Origin: a virus
Length of the DNA: 25,940 nucleotides
Virus record (IMG/VR): IMGVR_UViG_3300042882_000943
Location: 1 to 25,940 of that record
Reading direction: 5' to 3' (one strand)
The notes under the pieces are model-generated. The model was not told the DNA's origin and did no database searches. It saw only the letters and a program-made list of their open reading frames with translations. A program made the translations under genes and the position numbers. Positions 7,601 through 15,022 of this stretch are shown here, piece after piece (positions within the stretch are counted from its first letter, which is position 1; the number at the start of each line of letters is the position of its first letter).

Positions 7601-9662
7601 AAGCGAAATAACGGGAACCAGCATACCAAGCGTTGTTTACTGATAAAAGATAGTCGTTTTCATATCTAAATGCAGCGTTGTTATATAACCCGTCTTGATA
7701 ATTACCGTAAAAAGATTGAAGCCGTTTTCTTTGTTTAGTGGTAATTGTTTGTTCAATACCGGGAAGTCCTTCGTAACCGTTCCAAGGTTGCATTTGTTTG
7801 TAAACAGTTAGTTCGCCGTTATGACCTTCTGAATAATCCTTTATTACGCATATGTATAAATCACGCCTCCAAGCCTCAATATTGTTATCAACGTGACCCG
7901 CTGTATTTGGTGCTGACGCTTGAACGGTATTGTTTCCAAAATACCAAGCATATCCGCTTGCTGAATAATAGCTAGAAGTTGACCTATCAATTTGTGGAAT
8001 TACTCTTTCTATTTTTATGCCCGTAAATGTTGCCCCATACCATTGCGTTTGAACAACGTAATAAAATCCGTTTTGTGCTGGAATGGCTTGCCCAGTTAGC
8101 AAAAAACTAGTTCCATAATCTAATGACAAATTACAGGTGTAAAGGTTTGTGTTTACCGTTGGGGTCAAGACTTGATTCGTTTTAAATATTTGATGGACTA
8201 CGCAAAAGGTTCCCCCTTGAATAACATTGCAAGCACCTACGGTTTCAACTTCAACCCCTGTTTTAAAGTCCTCAATATACCCTTCGTTTTGAACCGTTAT
8301 TTCGTTGGTATCTAAATTGACATACCTAGAATCTAACCAACTAAAATAATTGTAATCATTTGAACCGCCCCAATAATCGGCCCAGTATCTTTCAGCGGGG
8401 GCACGTGCTGAAACCAAATTTACTTCGTCGCCAGTCTTCCACCTACTATCAACTTTTATTTTGTATACGTTAAATTCCATGCCGGAACCGCTAGAGGTCA
8501 ACCAAGTGGTATTAGACTCTATCGGGTTATCAAACAAGTTTTGTTTGTATGAATACTGCCCATAATAAGTTCCCGCAGTTGTTGAATAATAACTTCGGTA
8601 TCTGCTCCATTCAATTTTTTCAATTGTTTTTCTTGCTACGTACTTACCGGTATTAGTTTTCTTAAAGTTTACTCCACGAAATGGCTGAGTGCCTATATAA
8701 CTACCTACGGAAGTAGTTCCAACGAAAGAGGCTGGAACCCTTATATTCATAGTGTTTTTGCCATCTTTCCAATATTCTGTTACTCCAAGCCGTACGTTGT
8801 TCATTAAAGAAAAAACGGTGTTAGGAATAGCCGTGATTACCGGGCTAATTGTCAATGGTTTGTTTTCATTGTTTTCAATGTAAAAGAATTTGGGAACTAA
8901 ATAGACAAACTCGCCTTCTTTAAGTTGGTTTCCAATAGAGTCGGGAAAGTCAAGGGATTGTTCTGAAACATTAAAAGCAGAATTGGTTACCGTGCCTAAT
9001 AAATTGTAGTTGTCGTAATCTTCAATCGGAAGTTTTTTGTATTCTAAGTTTCTTTGATCATAAACAGTCACTAGACTTTCATAATCAATACGAGGCGTTT
9101 TAATTACTACTTCTTTTAATTCTAATATGTTACCGTATCCAAAGTAAGTAACCCCCGTTCTTAATGGCCCTGCGGTGTAAGTGTATTGTGGCGAATAAGG
9201 ATGCCAAGCATTTCCAGAGATGTTTGAATAACTTAAATTTACAACCCCGTTTGAGACAAATCCATATCCCCAATAACTAGTACCAAAACCATCTATATAA
9301 AAGTTTTCGCCGGTGTAATTTGTTGGGTTATAATTATATCCGGGGTATCCGTCTAACCAAACTTGAGAAATTGTCTTTGGTGCAGGTAAAGCAAAGTTCA
9401 TCGTAACCGGAATCCAAGTTCCGTTGTAATATATCCATTGTTGAGGGGTAGCCCCAAAAACATAGCTTTGATAATTGACCGGATTTGCAGGGAACGAAAG
9501 TGACCTTATTTCGTAAAGAAATGTGTGCCGTTCTGGGTTCTTGATTCTTGCCCTTCCGTTTACAAACTCGTTTGTATCTGGCAAAAACTCGTCAGAAAAA
9601 ACATTGTATTCTTGCGTTTCAGTAGACGGCTTATATTCACTATAGCTTGTTGAATTGTTCAC
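4614..9662 (-). CDS. giant tyrosine-rich tail protein, probable receptor-binding fibre
   Basis: This is the largest gene of the window: 1682 residues, very rich in Tyr, Asn, Ser and Thr, with clusters such as SYYYYSYTYYP near residue 1318. The composition suggests an extended beta-rich surface protein. Residues about 692-741 (LPDGLEDGGRYFLIKNG ... IKLA ... DAIAGNPVTF) match a small beta module found in many phage tail proteins, and a diverged second copy follows at about 764-810 (CFLIKKDSG ... FQLA ... ALSGEAL). The start is GTG, overlapping the previous TGA (GTGA). By eye the gene is near 40 percent GC against about 50 percent in its neighbours, so it may have been acquired separately. Position after the fibre genes and before lysis genes supports a host-range or adhesion role. 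No enzyme motif was found. Confidence 0.65.
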   Translation of the reverse strand: MNNSTSYSEYKPSTETQEYNVFSDEFLPDTNEFVNGRARIKNPERHTFLYEIRSLSFPANPVNYQSYVFGATPQQWIYYNGTWIPVTMNFALPAPKTISQVWLDGYPGYNYNPTNYTGENFYIDGFGTSYWGYGFVSNGVVNLSYSNISGNAWHPYSPQYTYTAGPLRTGVTYFGYGNILELKEVVIKTPRIDYESLVTVYDQRNLEYKKLPIEDYDNYNLLGTVTNSAFNVSEQSLDFPDSIGNQLKEGEFVYLVPKFFYIENNENKPLTISPVITAIPNTVFSLMNNVRLGVTEYWKDGKNTMNIRVPASFVGTTSVGSYIGTQPFRGVNFKKTNTGKYVARKTIEKIEWSRYRSYYSTTAGTYYGQYSYKQNLFDNPIESNTTWLTSSGSGMEFNVYKIKVDSRWKTGDEVNLVSARAPAERYWADYWGGSNDYNYFSWLDSRYVNLDTNEITVQNEGYIEDFKTGVEVETVGACNVIQGGTFCVVHQIFKTNQVLTPTVNTNLYTCNLSLDYGTSFLLTGQAIPAQNGFYYVVQTQWYGATFTGIKIERVIPQIDRSTSSYYSASGYAWYFGNNTVQASAPNTAGHVDNNIEAWRRDLYICVIKDYSEGHNGELTVYKQMQPWNGYEGLPGIEQTITTKQRKRLQSFYGNYQDGLYNNAAFRYENDYLLSVNNAWYAGSRYFASTFTELPDGLEDGGRYFLIKNGNKIKLAASYEDAIAGNPVTFQSVGKGAILIYRAKSNNTKTISTLKTVNGQEVETVLPPSQSCFLIKKDSGRFQLAETKAKALSGEALRLKVEPNTFLKLEKTVTDIQTGKYIWNPQETTALEPLNQKTNQVFYNIPFNGVASTDYTLMFPSTKSSVEFVQGYKMRLNLNMPAYDPAKAVDTPVSPTYRQYNTGSFLPGVTFIDTQSFTSTGGKSPTYTLSMYPNTLPEPPLNSVTIDGIKLEMVLDKAAHWTPLAPTTYYPYENYKDYWYSSTYVPSTYKIPYATTKAVYDNIMSKTLAYLGTIDFYLDRNTTEEQIRYTIFANGTGNNSPLAFAGRFTSFKNYLYETSGPVSYDGQSTMRGAACYELFFGGVTTRSSFKSLTHYGVTQVNTTLVGETVIPNSNPVQYSRYQQNVVQGETTFTDSEDIVSYNLRIAAMYAINKQTGEEYISLISQPITGQDGVFWSPIYLLKEEQRTYKKTGSAFVAVTSETGILPSQITLGDPYTLIDESKSFKLDFSDQVTHTWRKRTMVADPVPDSNNVGGEKYNRLSQLTSQDYQQTPSSFSGPVVCSYKPQKKIWSSSSLSSNGIPFKIEIVPQIRISSNIYNSYYYYSYTYYPVLISTTQASIKIYASPNEYKEFACLGNTKIDTYFPQDGTYTWQKPIANPNPPYNTIEYEPTVSQYSINFYQRTLGLVLTPPASITDPAGESIGPASSDSSYFYSGFYLNANAYNSSIKNNGYELVISEDTKGGSVLVKDDVFNIPWGGLQSLSVNNWVEYWSVDGTQRLTLDLNAGYVFKTKPTISINTVNGTGGEVEFYFTEGNQDIGLYNPVTGFRLYLTSSIIKKAGKYYFCASSGTKQNSTDSDYIKIIGTAYRKNYSSYYGVLEEVLCQIRIGFTASIYFGFPTNRSPTELEYTNFRTTLISNNINNYWANFSAPTAYPFLAKGVDNFTFMTGCSAPIAISHLTKVSIQ

Positions 9663-10522
9663 GGTCTAGCCTCTAAGGTTGTTACCCTTCCCTCTAATAT
9701 CGTTACCTTTGCTTCCGTGGCGGTCACCTTTTCTTCAAGGACGGTAACTTTTGTTTCTAGGGCTAGTACCCTTGCGTTAGTAGTATTCAACGCCGTTGTT
9801 AAACTGTTGATTGCAGTTTGCAGCGTAGCGGCCGCAGCAATAAAAACGCCCGTGCCGGAATTTTCAACCACACTGGCCCCAAACTCAAAGCCGGTTTCCG
9901 AATTGTTCACGCAAAGAACTTTGTTTTTTTGCCCTGCAAGGCTTTTTGGTATTACATCGGTGCTGGCCATAACCGTTGGGCTGAATGTGTAGTCGGCCCC
10001 ATAACTAGAAAACTTATGCTTGGTTTGAATGATTCCAGCGGGGCTTGCTGATATGTTGGTGACAACTTCTTGGGCAACCGTATCCCCTCCATAACTAAAA
10101 CAATTAAAGCCGTAAATGTTGTGCTGGTTATTTTCTATGTCGTTGTAGGAAGTTAAAAAGATAAGCTGAACTATTGACCCACTTGGAACAACCAAACTAC
10201 CGTTTACTTCAACGGCATAATCTCCGGTTCCGCTACTTTTCCGAAGTGTTCTTGCTTCAACATTTATATTGTTTTCATTCCAGCCCCGTTGCGGTACTGA
10301 TTTTTGTACTTCTTTGAATCCGTAGTTGTATCCATCACGCCCGGTAATCATTGCAAAGAACCCATTCGGTGCATCTGCCGATAGGTGAACCCCGCCAGCC
10401 TCGTGCGACAATGTGCCGCCCTCAAAGAAAGTATTTCCCTGCCTGCGTAGCTCGTTTGACTGAGCATTAAGGTCGCTCGCTCTTAACGGTTGACCCGGGC
10501 TTGCTGGTTGAATTGGCTGCAT
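9659..10522 (-). CDS. tail fibre protein with C-terminal coiled coil
   Basis: The 287-residue product has a beta-rich body (GGVHLSADAPNGFFAMITGR, NGSLVVPSGSIVQLIF, SETGFEFGASV) and, from about residue 235 to the end, a clear heptad pattern with the repeated phrase KVTxLExx (TKVTVLEEKVTATEAKVTIL). This coil probably makes a parallel trimer, as in many fibres. The body includes GQKNKVLCVNNSETGFEFG, a phrase like those preceding variable fibre regions. The gene overlaps the giant gene by 4 nt (GTGA), so the two are translated together and may form one appendage. The coil lies at the C-terminus rather than between body and anchor, which may mean it binds the giant protein. Confidence 0.65.
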   Translation of the reverse strand: MQPIQPASPGQPLRASDLNAQSNELRRQGNTFFEGGTLSHEAGGVHLSADAPNGFFAMITGRDGYNYGFKEVQKSVPQRGWNENNINVEARTLRKSSGTGDYAVEVNGSLVVPSGSIVQLIFLTSYNDIENNQHNIYGFNCFSYGGDTVAQEVVTNISASPAGIIQTKHKFSSYGADYTFSPTVMASTDVIPKSLAGQKNKVLCVNNSETGFEFGASVVENSGTGVFIAAAATLQTAINSLTTALNTTNARVLALETKVTVLEEKVTATEAKVTILEGRVTTLEARP

Positions 10523-10524
10523 CG

Positions 10525-10722
10525 TTATACCTGTGCATCGAAGTATAGTTTTAATAACCGCTTAAGCTGCTGAACCTTGATTTCAATCTCGCTGCCATCT
10601 GCGAAAAAGTCTTGCTCATTCATTGTCTTTTTTTTATTGCGATTAACGAAGGTGATGGAATAGCCTGTGCTTGGTGATCCATTTTCATTGCTTCTGGTCT
10701 GTTCGCTGATTAAAATTTCCAT
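10525..10722 (-). CDS. small hypothetical tail-region protein
   Basis: The 65-residue protein is charged and has a C-terminal amphipathic helix (IEIKVQQLKRLLKLYFDA). It has a strong AGGAGA ribosome site 5 nt before the ATG and ends 2 nt before the next start. The first half (ISEQTRSNENGSPSTGYSIT) looks flexible. It could be a fibre-assembly helper by position. I do not recognise it. Confidence 0.6.
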   Translation of the reverse strand: MEILISEQTRSNENGSPSTGYSITFVNRNKKKTMNEQDFFADGSEIEIKVQQLKRLLKLYFDAQV

Positions 10723-10730
10723 TTTATCTC

Positions 10731-11492
10731 CTAGGTTTTGATGATGAAATTCATTACTAAAACTGGTGGTATCGTATCATGTCGGCTACCGCTTGGAGTA
10801 TTCGCCACATTGTTAATACCAATGTTGTGGGTGTGGGATGTGTCTGCCGTATTGGTTGACAGCACATCATTGTCATTGCCGAGTTTGTTAGCAATGTTAT
10901 ACACCCCACCCGCTGGCCCTGCTGCTTTATTAACTAGGGTGTGAAAATGTGTTGCATTCTGACTCATCGGCCCTGTGATCTGATTGCTTCCGCCAGAAGA
11001 TGAACCAACCGTGTTTGCGTGTGTATGACTTGCCAATTCTGTTGCTGTTAACAAATGTGTTTCTTCACCAAACCACGCACCCAATGCCCTTGCAGTCATA
11101 GCCGTTCCAGAGGTCACGCCTGTTCCAGAAGCGTTTAATCCTAAACCAGTTCCAGACCCCATCGGAAGCCTGCCAGCCATCGATGGCAAGTTGAATGTGG
11201 TTGATCCATCGCCTGTGCCATAGGTGGTTCCGATAGCTGAAAACAATGCGCTGTAAGTAGTTCTTGAAACTGCATTCCCATTTGCAAGTAGCCAACCACT
11301 AGGGCAATTAGTTGTTACCACCCCTGCACTTACTGTTTGGGTTACAGCCCCTGCATACATTTGCATCGATCCCGCTGGCAATAAAGAAACAACTGTACCA
11401 CCAACCCACGCTGTACCGTTAAACACCCAAAGCTTATTGTTATAACTGTAGGTTTGATTGGTTGTCGGGGATGATGGAAAGTCTATCGGCAT
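10731..11492 (-). CDS. tail collar-domain protein
   Basis: This 253-residue protein begins with MPIDFPSSPTTNQTYSYNNK and a LWVFNGTAWVG motif, a short docking module common in phage tail proteins. A tail collar domain (Pfam Phage collar type, PF07484) follows at about residues 40-110: AGSMQMYAG, CPSGWLLANGNAVSRTTYSALF, IGTTYGTGDGSTTFNLPSMA and GRLPMG. The C-terminal part has His pairs (ASHTHANT, TSHTHNIG) that may bind metal ions, as HxH motifs do in T4 fibre tips, and ends PPVLVMNFIIKT. It is a paralogue of the C-terminal half of the protein encoded at 11502-12998. It probably forms a tail or fibre tip trimer. Confidence 0.8.
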   Translation of the reverse strand: MPIDFPSSPTTNQTYSYNNKLWVFNGTAWVGGTVVSLLPAGSMQMYAGAVTQTVSAGVVTTNCPSGWLLANGNAVSRTTYSALFSAIGTTYGTGDGSTTFNLPSMAGRLPMGSGTGLGLNASGTGVTSGTAMTARALGAWFGEETHLLTATELASHTHANTVGSSSGGSNQITGPMSQNATHFHTLVNKAAGPAGGVYNIANKLGNDNDVLSTNTADTSHTHNIGINNVANTPSGSRHDTIPPVLVMNFIIKT

Positions 11493-11501
11493 ATTGTCTC
11501 G

Positions 11502-12998
11502 TTAAGTTTTAATTAGGTAATTAACCCCAATAGAGGGCTGCATATTGCTATGCGTACCGCCACCGCCAGTATTATTGTTGTTTGTAATGCTTGGGGTAAA
11601 GGTGTGGTAGTGATCGGGTGCTGTGGCTAAAGTTAATCCCGCCCCTGCTGACCCCTGCCAAACTGATCCGGGATAAGGGTCATATCTATCGCCACCCGAT
11701 CCACGGTATGTTAAAACTTCTTTACTTAGCGTATGCGTGTGACTTCCTGCACTTGAAGTACCCCCGCCACTCACGGTATTAGGGTGTGTGTGTGCTGGTA
11801 TTTGCGTGTAGTCCAAGGTTGTGTTTTCTGTTCCAGTTGAACCGCCAAGAGTCCTAGCAGTAAGGCCAGAGCCTGTTCCCGCCCCGATCAATACCCTTCC
11901 CCTATAGTCGGGCAAGGTAAAATTTAAAGCTGCTGCCCCAGAGTATGCGCTGCCACCATAGGTATTGCTGATCACGGAATGAAGGGCTAAATAATCCGAA
12001 CTGGAAACACTCGCCCCATTGCATAGCAAGAACCCCGTAGGTGCATTTGCCCCTGCAAAAGGAATGATCGTTCCAGTAGGGTTGGAAACCATACCGCTGT
12101 TGGAAGTCTCAACCCATTGCGAGGAAGTGCCATCGCTGAAATAAATCAGATAGCAGCCTGTGCTTGTGTCATACCATCTATCGCCCGAGGCAGGCGAAGC
12201 AGGGGCTGTTGCGCTTGCTGTAAAAGAAGGGCCACCAACCACCGCACCCCATGAAGTATTTGTGCCATTGCTGGTGAGGTATTTCCCGCTATTGCTCGCT
12301 TGCGTTGGCAGTAAAGCGTTTAGCCCTGCATTGGCCGTTGTTTGGCCTGTGCCACCCTTTGCAATCGAAACCGTTGCCAATGTCGTTGTGATTGCATTAG
12401 AACCAGAACCAGTCACATCGCCCGAAAGAGTAACCGTTTGATTTGCGGTTAAGTAGGTTGAGGTATCAAGTGACCAAGTATTGGCAGCGGTTTTTTTTAG
12501 GATTCCTGTTGTGCCTGCAATCGCTGCAATAGAATCTATGTCGGCATCCCACGCTTGAACATTTGTGCCAATAACTAGCCCTAATGAAGTCCTACCAGTA
12601 GCAGCAATTAAATTTGTAGCCCCGCCATCCCATTGAAGCCTCTGAGTGTAACCAGAATCCCAGTTAGTTTGCGAAGATGTCGTGGGGATTGAATAGCCGG
12701 AAGTTAGAGAAAAAACACCAGTAGCAGAGGTGTAAGTTAACCCTGTTGCGCTTGAAGAAATTGCAGCCCTTGCCAATGAATCGGCATAGAATTTATTGGT
12801 GCTACCCTGCGTTAGATTGTCGGTTGTTCCTGTGTGATCCGATATTGCCATTGAAGAAACTAAAATAACACTAGCAGCATCAGCCGAGGCCATGTAAACC
12901 TTTTTATCGGCACAATTAATGGCAAGCTCACTACCAACCAAACCAGTTGGAACTACAGAAGTTGTGTATGATCTTTTTGGCTTGATTTTGTTTGCCAT
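11502..12998 (-). CDS. modular tail fibre with phage tail repeats and collar domain
   Basis: The 498-residue product is modular. Residues 1-50 (MANKIKPKRSYTTSVVPTGL, SELAINCADKKVYM) are the N-terminal anchor seen in many fibre proteins. Residues about 55-120 carry tail-repeat motifs (NKFYADSLARAAISSSATGL). A glycine module with IAKGGTGQTTANAGLNALL follows, then GDRWYDTSTGCYLIY, and from about 300 a collar domain (GTIIPFAGANAPTGFLLCNG, NFTLPDYRGRVLIG). The end has IPAHTHPNT and MQPSIGVNYLIKT. It shares its anchor with the protein at 13001-14272 and its collar with the protein at 10731-11492, so it looks like the hybrid of the two neighbours. Probably a side or tip fibre. Confidence 0.8.
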   Translation of the reverse strand: MANKIKPKRSYTTSVVPTGLVGSELAINCADKKVYMASADAASVILVSSMAISDHTGTTDNLTQGSTNKFYADSLARAAISSSATGLTYTSATGVFSLTSGYSIPTTSSQTNWDSGYTQRLQWDGGATNLIAATGRTSLGLVIGTNVQAWDADIDSIAAIAGTTGILKKTAANTWSLDTSTYLTANQTVTLSGDVTGSGSNAITTTLATVSIAKGGTGQTTANAGLNALLPTQASNSGKYLTSNGTNTSWGAVVGGPSFTASATAPASPASGDRWYDTSTGCYLIYFSDGTSSQWVETSNSGMVSNPTGTIIPFAGANAPTGFLLCNGASVSSSDYLALHSVISNTYGGSAYSGAAALNFTLPDYRGRVLIGAGTGSGLTARTLGGSTGTENTTLDYTQIPAHTHPNTVSGGGTSSAGSHTHTLSKEVLTYRGSGGDRYDPYPGSVWQGSAGAGLTLATAPDHYHTFTPSITNNNNTGGGGTHSNMQPSIGVNYLIKT

Positions 12999-13000
12999 GT

Positions 13001-14272
13001 TTAAAACGACCCGCCGTCAATCGTAACACCATCTAAAACTGTTGCACTTAGCACGGTTGTGCCTGCGAACTTAATTACCTTGCCTGCAACTAGGTCAATG
13101 TTTTCGCTTGAAGTCCACGAAGTGGTAGAGGCAACATAGGTAAATAATCTATCAGAAACCGATCTTAAAGTTATACCGCCCCCATCTGCTGTGGCCTCGC
13201 TGGGTGTTGTCACATTTCCTAAAACAATGTTCTTATCTGAGATATCCAAAGTGGTAGAATTTAAAGTTGTCGTAGTGCCATTAACTGTTAGCCCGCCACT
13301 GAGTACAAGTGAAGTACCAATTGCAACCCCGATGTCGGGTGTTATAAGAACTGGACTATCATCGACCACAAACTTTGTGCCTGTTCCAGTTTGCGAAGTT
13401 ATCGATGTTACACCAGAACTATTGCTAGTAATCACACCAGTTAGGTTTGGAAGATCCGCAGCGGTGATCGCTGATAGGGTTGAGTTATTACCATCTGATC
13501 GCAAGAACTTGCCTGCCCCTTGTGTGCCTGTGAGCGCATTGATTGCAGCCTGCTGTGTGGTTTCGCCAGTACCGCCATTAACGATGGCAACAATGCCAGT
13601 TACATTCGCTGCATTGCCTGTGATGGTTCCACTAGGTATTACATAATCAGTTCCCGCAACCGCAATGCTTGGAACCCCTGTACTTGTAGTGTTGAATAAA
13701 ATACCTGTCGCTAACGATGCAAGACTTTGGCCATTGATTCTGACCACGGTTAGGGCTGTGGCCCCTGTGGCATCGCCTGTGTGGTTGGAATTTGTAATTA
13801 AATTGCTGTATTGAGAATTTGTTGCATCATCTCCGGTATTAGTGCCACTTACAGAACCAGCGGAAGGACAGCTTAAGGTGGCCCCATCTGCAATGGTTAA
13901 TGTTGAATTTGTTGCAGGCTGCGTGATGATTACTTTATTTACACTAGTAACAGTTGCCACGCCTAAGACTGGGGTAATAAGCGTAGGAGTATTATCTACC
14001 ACGAATTTTGTGCCTGTTCCAGTCTGGGATGTTATCGAGGTCACATTGTTAGATGATGTGATAGGCCCAGTTAAATCAACTGGGGGGTTAAAATCTGGGC
14101 CACCAATTGGGATAACGCTGGTAGCAGTACCAAAACCATCGTTGCCCAAACCGTAATACAATATGCGGAACCCCGAAGTTTCATTGATTGCAAGTTCTGA
14201 AGCTGCCAGCGAAGCAGGCCCGCCTGTACCACCGCCTGCTGATCGTCTTTTGATTCTGATTGTATTAGCCAT
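13001..14272 (-). CDS. tail fibre with anchor module and repeated GTGTKF modules
   Basis: The 423-residue protein begins MANTIRIKRRSAGG ... SELAINETSG, the same type of N-terminal anchor as its neighbour. A 35-residue module, NVTSITSQTGTGTKFVVD...LITP..GVA, occurs twice (about 75-110 and 295-330). Between them lie GGTGETTQQAAINAL and a glycine-rich part. The C-terminal 90 residues (LTVNGTTTTLNSTTLDISDK, then ADGGGITLRS) match a fibre domain known from marine phages, and the protein ends DGVTIDGGSF. The ATG at 14272 is chosen because AAGGGGA lies at the right distance; it leaves 13 nt after the previous stop. Confidence 0.75.
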   Translation of the reverse strand: MANTIRIKRRSAGGGTGGPASLAASELAINETSGFRILYYGLGNDGFGTATSVIPIGGPDFNPPVDLTGPITSSNNVTSITSQTGTGTKFVVDNTPTLITPVLGVATVTSVNKVIITQPATNSTLTIADGATLSCPSAGSVSGTNTGDDATNSQYSNLITNSNHTGDATGATALTVVRINGQSLASLATGILFNTTSTGVPSIAVAGTDYVIPSGTITGNAANVTGIVAIVNGGTGETTQQAAINALTGTQGAGKFLRSDGNNSTLSAITAADLPNLTGVITSNSSGVTSITSQTGTGTKFVVDDSPVLITPDIGVAIGTSLVLSGGLTVNGTTTTLNSTTLDISDKNIVLGNVTTPSEATADGGGITLRSVSDRLFTYVASTTSWTSSENIDLVAGKVIKFAGTTVLSATVLDGVTIDGGSF

Positions 14273-14285
14273 AACTAAATCCCCT

Positions 14286-14675
14286 TTAAAAGTTTCCACC
14301 GTCCAAAATAGAAGTATTAACCCATTGCGAAGCCGTGTTGCTGTATCTGATTAAATTGTCGGCCTGCAAACTTGTTATTGCCACATCGGTTAAATCGTCT
14401 AGGTATGCAACGGGGCCACCGGGGTTCCCTTGAATACCTTGAATACCTTGCCCGCCTTGAATTCCAACCGTTGAAATCTCGACCGCTACTTCTGAATTCG
14501 TAACACTAACCAAGGTGCTTTCGCCGACAATGGCAACATTGCTAACGGTGTCCGTAACCGTTATAGCCCCGCTGTCATCCGTGACCGTTACCGCTCCGCT
14601 AGACGATTCAACGTAAACACTGTAGCCTGCGACAATGTCTACCGCTGCATTAGGGTCAATGATTTCTAGGGTCAT
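14286..14675 (-). CDS. small fibre protein with collagen-like stretch
   Basis: This 129-residue protein has a valine- and threonine-rich beta part (VTVTDDSGAITVTDTVSNVA) followed by six Gly-X-Y triplets (GIQGGQGIQGIQGNPGGP, about residues 74-91). It ends with SQWVNTSILDGGNF, close to the DGGSF end of the next fibre. Collagen-like stretches are known as trimer-forming stalks in phage fibres. GGAGG precedes the ATG, which overlaps the previous TGA (ATGA). It could be a short stalk joined to the larger fibres. Confidence 0.7.
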   Translation of the reverse strand: MTLEIIDPNAAVDIVAGYSVYVESSSGAVTVTDDSGAITVTDTVSNVAIVGESTLVSVTNSEVAVEISTVGIQGGQGIQGIQGNPGGPVAYLDDLTDVAITSLQADNLIRYSNTASQWVNTSILDGGNF

Positions 14676-15022
14676 CGTGTTACCTCCGCTTTCACGGCAA
14701 ATTTGCCTTCAATAAGTCGGGTGACCTTCCCACTAGGTGACACAATTTCAAGGTCGTAAACATAGGTTGCCGCAGCGATAGAACTCATCACCGCAGCCGA
14801 AACCAATAGGCTAATCGTTCCCAAAGCCCCGCCTAGAGTAATGCCGCCATTAGCGGTGGTAAGCTCCAAAATAAAAGTAGCAGTTTCAACCGCTACCCTT
14901 ATTTGCATTCGTGCCGTGTAGCTGGTTAGGTTGACTAACGCCCCTGCGCTGTCTTTGTAGGTGATGATCCTTTCCATCGTTGCGCCCTGTTCGGCTGCAA
15001 AATTATAAGTTCCCGCTGCCAT
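14672..15022 (-). CDS. baseplate/fibre-type beta protein (BppU N-terminal-like)
   Basis: The 116-residue protein reads MAAGTYNFAAEQGATMERII, LTSYTARMQIR, ELTTANGGITLGGALGTISL and YDLEIVSPSGKVTRLIEGKF. This ordered set (EQGATF...D, LTGYTARMQIR, GGITL...GTI, YDLEL...G.V.RLLEG) is a widespread phage module related to the N-terminal domain of baseplate upper proteins. It ends AEVTR. It is joined to the upstream gene by TAATG and to the next by ATGA. It probably docks the fibres to the tail tip. Confidence 0.65.
   Translation of the reverse strand: MAAGTYNFAAEQGATMERIITYKDSAGALVNLTSYTARMQIRVAVETATFILELTTANGGITLGGALGTISLLVSAAVMSSIAAATYVYDLEIVSPSGKVTRLIEGKFAVKAEVTR

Noticed and set aside
10731-12998. 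Diversity-generating retroelement target in the collar proteins
   Set aside because: The C-termini could suit one, but no reverse transcriptase, template repeat or adenine-biased variable repeat was seen in the window.
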